The notes under the pieces: model-generated | Seen by the model: only the letters and a program-made list of their open reading frames with translations | The model's database searches: none | Told to the model about the DNA's origin: nothing | Part shown: positions 62,027 to 64,000 of the stretch, piece after piece | How the letters are laid out: the number at the start of each line of letters is the position of its first letter | Numbering within the stretch: position 1 is the first letter of the stretch | Program-made: the position numbers and the translations under genes | Assembly (NCBI GenBank): GCA_036971715.1 | Contig: JAVHJL010000008.1 | Location: forward strand, 2,418,001 to 2,482,000 | DNA: 64,000 nucleotides | Source of the DNA: Arthrobotrys musiformis | Taxonomy: Eukaryota; Ascomycota; Orbiliomycetes; Orbiliales; Orbiliaceae | Reading direction: 5' to 3'

Positions 62027-64000
62027 TCTTTCGGTGCTATTGCTGGCTGGATAGCGGCAGCGGCAGCAGTCGAACGGCAGGTACTGAAGTCGGTAAAGAG
62101 GAAAAAGGGGGAGGTGGTGGAAGGAAGATGGTGGTTATGATGATGGTGATGGTGATGGTGGTGTTTATAGGAGAGCTCACTGTGGGCTCTGGGTGAAGAG
62201 GTGAGCGGTGAGTGGTGGAGGCAGCTGCCGGGTGGGGTAAACTGGGTGAGGTGAACCAAGGTGAAGCACAGTGCAGCGCGGCGGGTCCACCAAGCAGGGA
62301 TGACGACAACGCACACCCAATATAAAATACCTCGTGCAGACAGTACAGACAAGACAGACGATATTGAAGCCGATGGTGGAATCGACGGTGAGGGGTTCCG
62401 TGCTGTTTTATAAGTGGCGATGAGTTGAGGTTTCCTGCGGCTGAGACCCCATATCAACGTTATATGTTATAGAATGAAGAAGGCTTTAATTAAGAGGTAC
62501 GTAGACGGCAGAGGCTTGGGCGATGTCACTTTTGGCACTAACTAGTACTAGGACTAGCTGGCTCCCCCCGGCTCCAGCTTGACATATACTAACTAGTACC
62601 AACACTCACGCTTAGAGCTAAGCTACTCCCTGGCAAATACGTGAGGCTCGATTCAATTGAATGTATGTACTTAAGCTTATATCCATTAGTCGGTCACTTG
62701 TATACATCCGTCGAGTCCGGCGCTACTTGTCTAGTTGTTATAGCTATATAGAGCTCAGTAAGCTAGCACCACTCTGGCGTTGGATTTTGAGGTACTGAAA
62801 GCCGACAACGCAGAAATGGGCGGTTGACAACACATATTGAGGTTGGGCGTAGTCTAGACGTCTCTTCTCGTGCTGACTATACGTATATACCCGCTGGTAG
62901 TCAGGCCTGCTGGCTGGTATAAACCATGAACTGCAGCTGTTGATATACATATCTGATATGATCGATGATGAAGTATCCACCTATTCAGCGTTCGTTTATG
63001 AAAATTATACGCCCCTCAGATCTGGGAGGAAAGCTTGATATAAATCCTCGAAGTCAATATAGATCTTGAGACCAAATATATTGTAATTAAATAGTTGATA
63101 GTATGTGACAAGTGTTTTTGACGGTCTACAGTCCATGGGCTATACAAACAGTTCTTTTTGAAATGGGAAAAATTCAACATTTTATAATTGATGGATAGTG
63201 CCCCAGGGTTTGGATTCGAGACAATGGATAGTGCCCTATATAAAATTTTGAAAGCAGGACAGCCCGTCAATGAAAACCCAGCCTCATTGGGCTCTGTTCG
63301 ATGCCTTGCATCGTTGTGTCTATTATCTATAGAATAACATCAGCCCTGCATGCGGCCGTGCTGTGCCGCACACTTCACCACAAACTTTAAATGTTATTAC
63401 TGACAATGTAAATCAAATCAAACTCAAGGCAAACACGGAAAAGACGCTCCAAAAGCCTCTAGACAGGCCCATAACCCCGTCCATCCGCGTTCTAGATATA
63501 CCTTCCTTGAAAAACCGGGCCAGGCCAGGCCAGTCACACCTGCAGTCAAAAGCATCGTTTGAGGTTTCTGGAAGGTTACACAACCTCAACAAAAATACCA
63601 CAAAATCAACTCCATTTTTTAATCCCGCCACAGTACTCGCCACGATCCCGTGGCGGTGGAAACACAGAAGCGCCAGAGCGGCACGGGCTCCCCACCCATC
63701 CCAATCAGATACCAAACTACTTCGAATCCATGTATAGCCCTGCGCTATTTGATATTCTGGGAAACCCGCATATCGTAATTCTGAGGATGAGGCTTTGACA
63801 AATCAGCACCTGCGGCTTGGCATGCAGAACCTCGAATACATATCACAGCGCTTAGACTTGGCCTGGCTGATTCTACCCTCAAAATACACTATTTTATAGT
63901 CATGGATAAGTATGTATGGATATGTGGAACCAGCAGACGTGCCAATACTGGACAAGCATTCCCTTGCGCCTGAGCCCTCGGTTCATCCAAACATTTAGAA
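62027..64000. other. Upstream region of ABP1 and gene-free right flank
   Basis: The first 300 bp are CT-rich on the ABP1 coding strand (including an ATCACC run near 62135-62165) and are likely promoter and leader. The remainder to the window end shows short frames only, for example 63363-63737, without recognisable protein features. No tRNA or mobile element is identified. Confidence 0.5.

Noticed and set aside
1..64000. CRISPR array or bacterial operon features
   Set aside because: No spaced direct repeats of that type. Introns and gene families show eukaryotic nuclear DNA.

Overview
The window is nuclear DNA of a filamentous ascomycete (Pezizomycotina). The evidence is short spliceosomal introns of about 52-225 bp, with GTAAGT/GTATGT-type donors, CTAAC-type branch sites and TAG/CAG acceptors, plus recognisable fungal forms of the PP2A B55 subunit and actin-binding protein Abp1. 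F-box genes are also unusually dense. The order cannot be fixed from sequence alone; an early-diverging lineage such as Pezizales or Orbiliales is only a guess. Exons below were assembled by hand from reading-frame continuity and splice signals.

Layout. Bases 1 to about 11,000 are gene-poor, with no coding region I can support. An 843-residue protein with a C-terminal RING-like zinc site lies at 11.5-14.3 kb. From 16.3 to 31.1 kb there is an F-box cluster of six genes: two are full-length paralogues carrying an unnamed Cys/His-rich module, and four are F-box/LRR-like proteins of different sequence. At 31.3-37.0 kb a 305-307-residue protein of no named family is transcribed divergently from a 1,260-residue TPR-CHAT (caspase-like) protease. 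From 37.8 to 62.0 kb most genes look like housekeeping genes: a 1,628-residue nuclear-looking F-box protein, PP2A regulatory subunit B55 (CDC55), an ankyrin-repeat protein, a 105-residue probable mitochondrial protein, a GNAT acetyltransferase and ABP1. The gaps at 47.1-49.8, 52.0-56.9 and 62.0-64.0 kb hold simple repeats, a probable TA-flanked MITE and an imperfect hairpin, but no supported genes.

How the genes may work together. F-box proteins are substrate receptors of SCF ubiquitin ligases, so the cluster looks like a set of diversifying substrate receptors. The TPR-CHAT protease and its divergent neighbour have the layout of a protease-plus-effector pair. Fungal and bacterial CHAT proteases are known to be encoded beside death effectors such as gasdermin-like proteins. 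The partner here is not recognisably a gasdermin, so a functional link is inference from gene order. This pair and the paralogous F-box/Cys-rich proteins are the best candidates for undescribed biology in the window.
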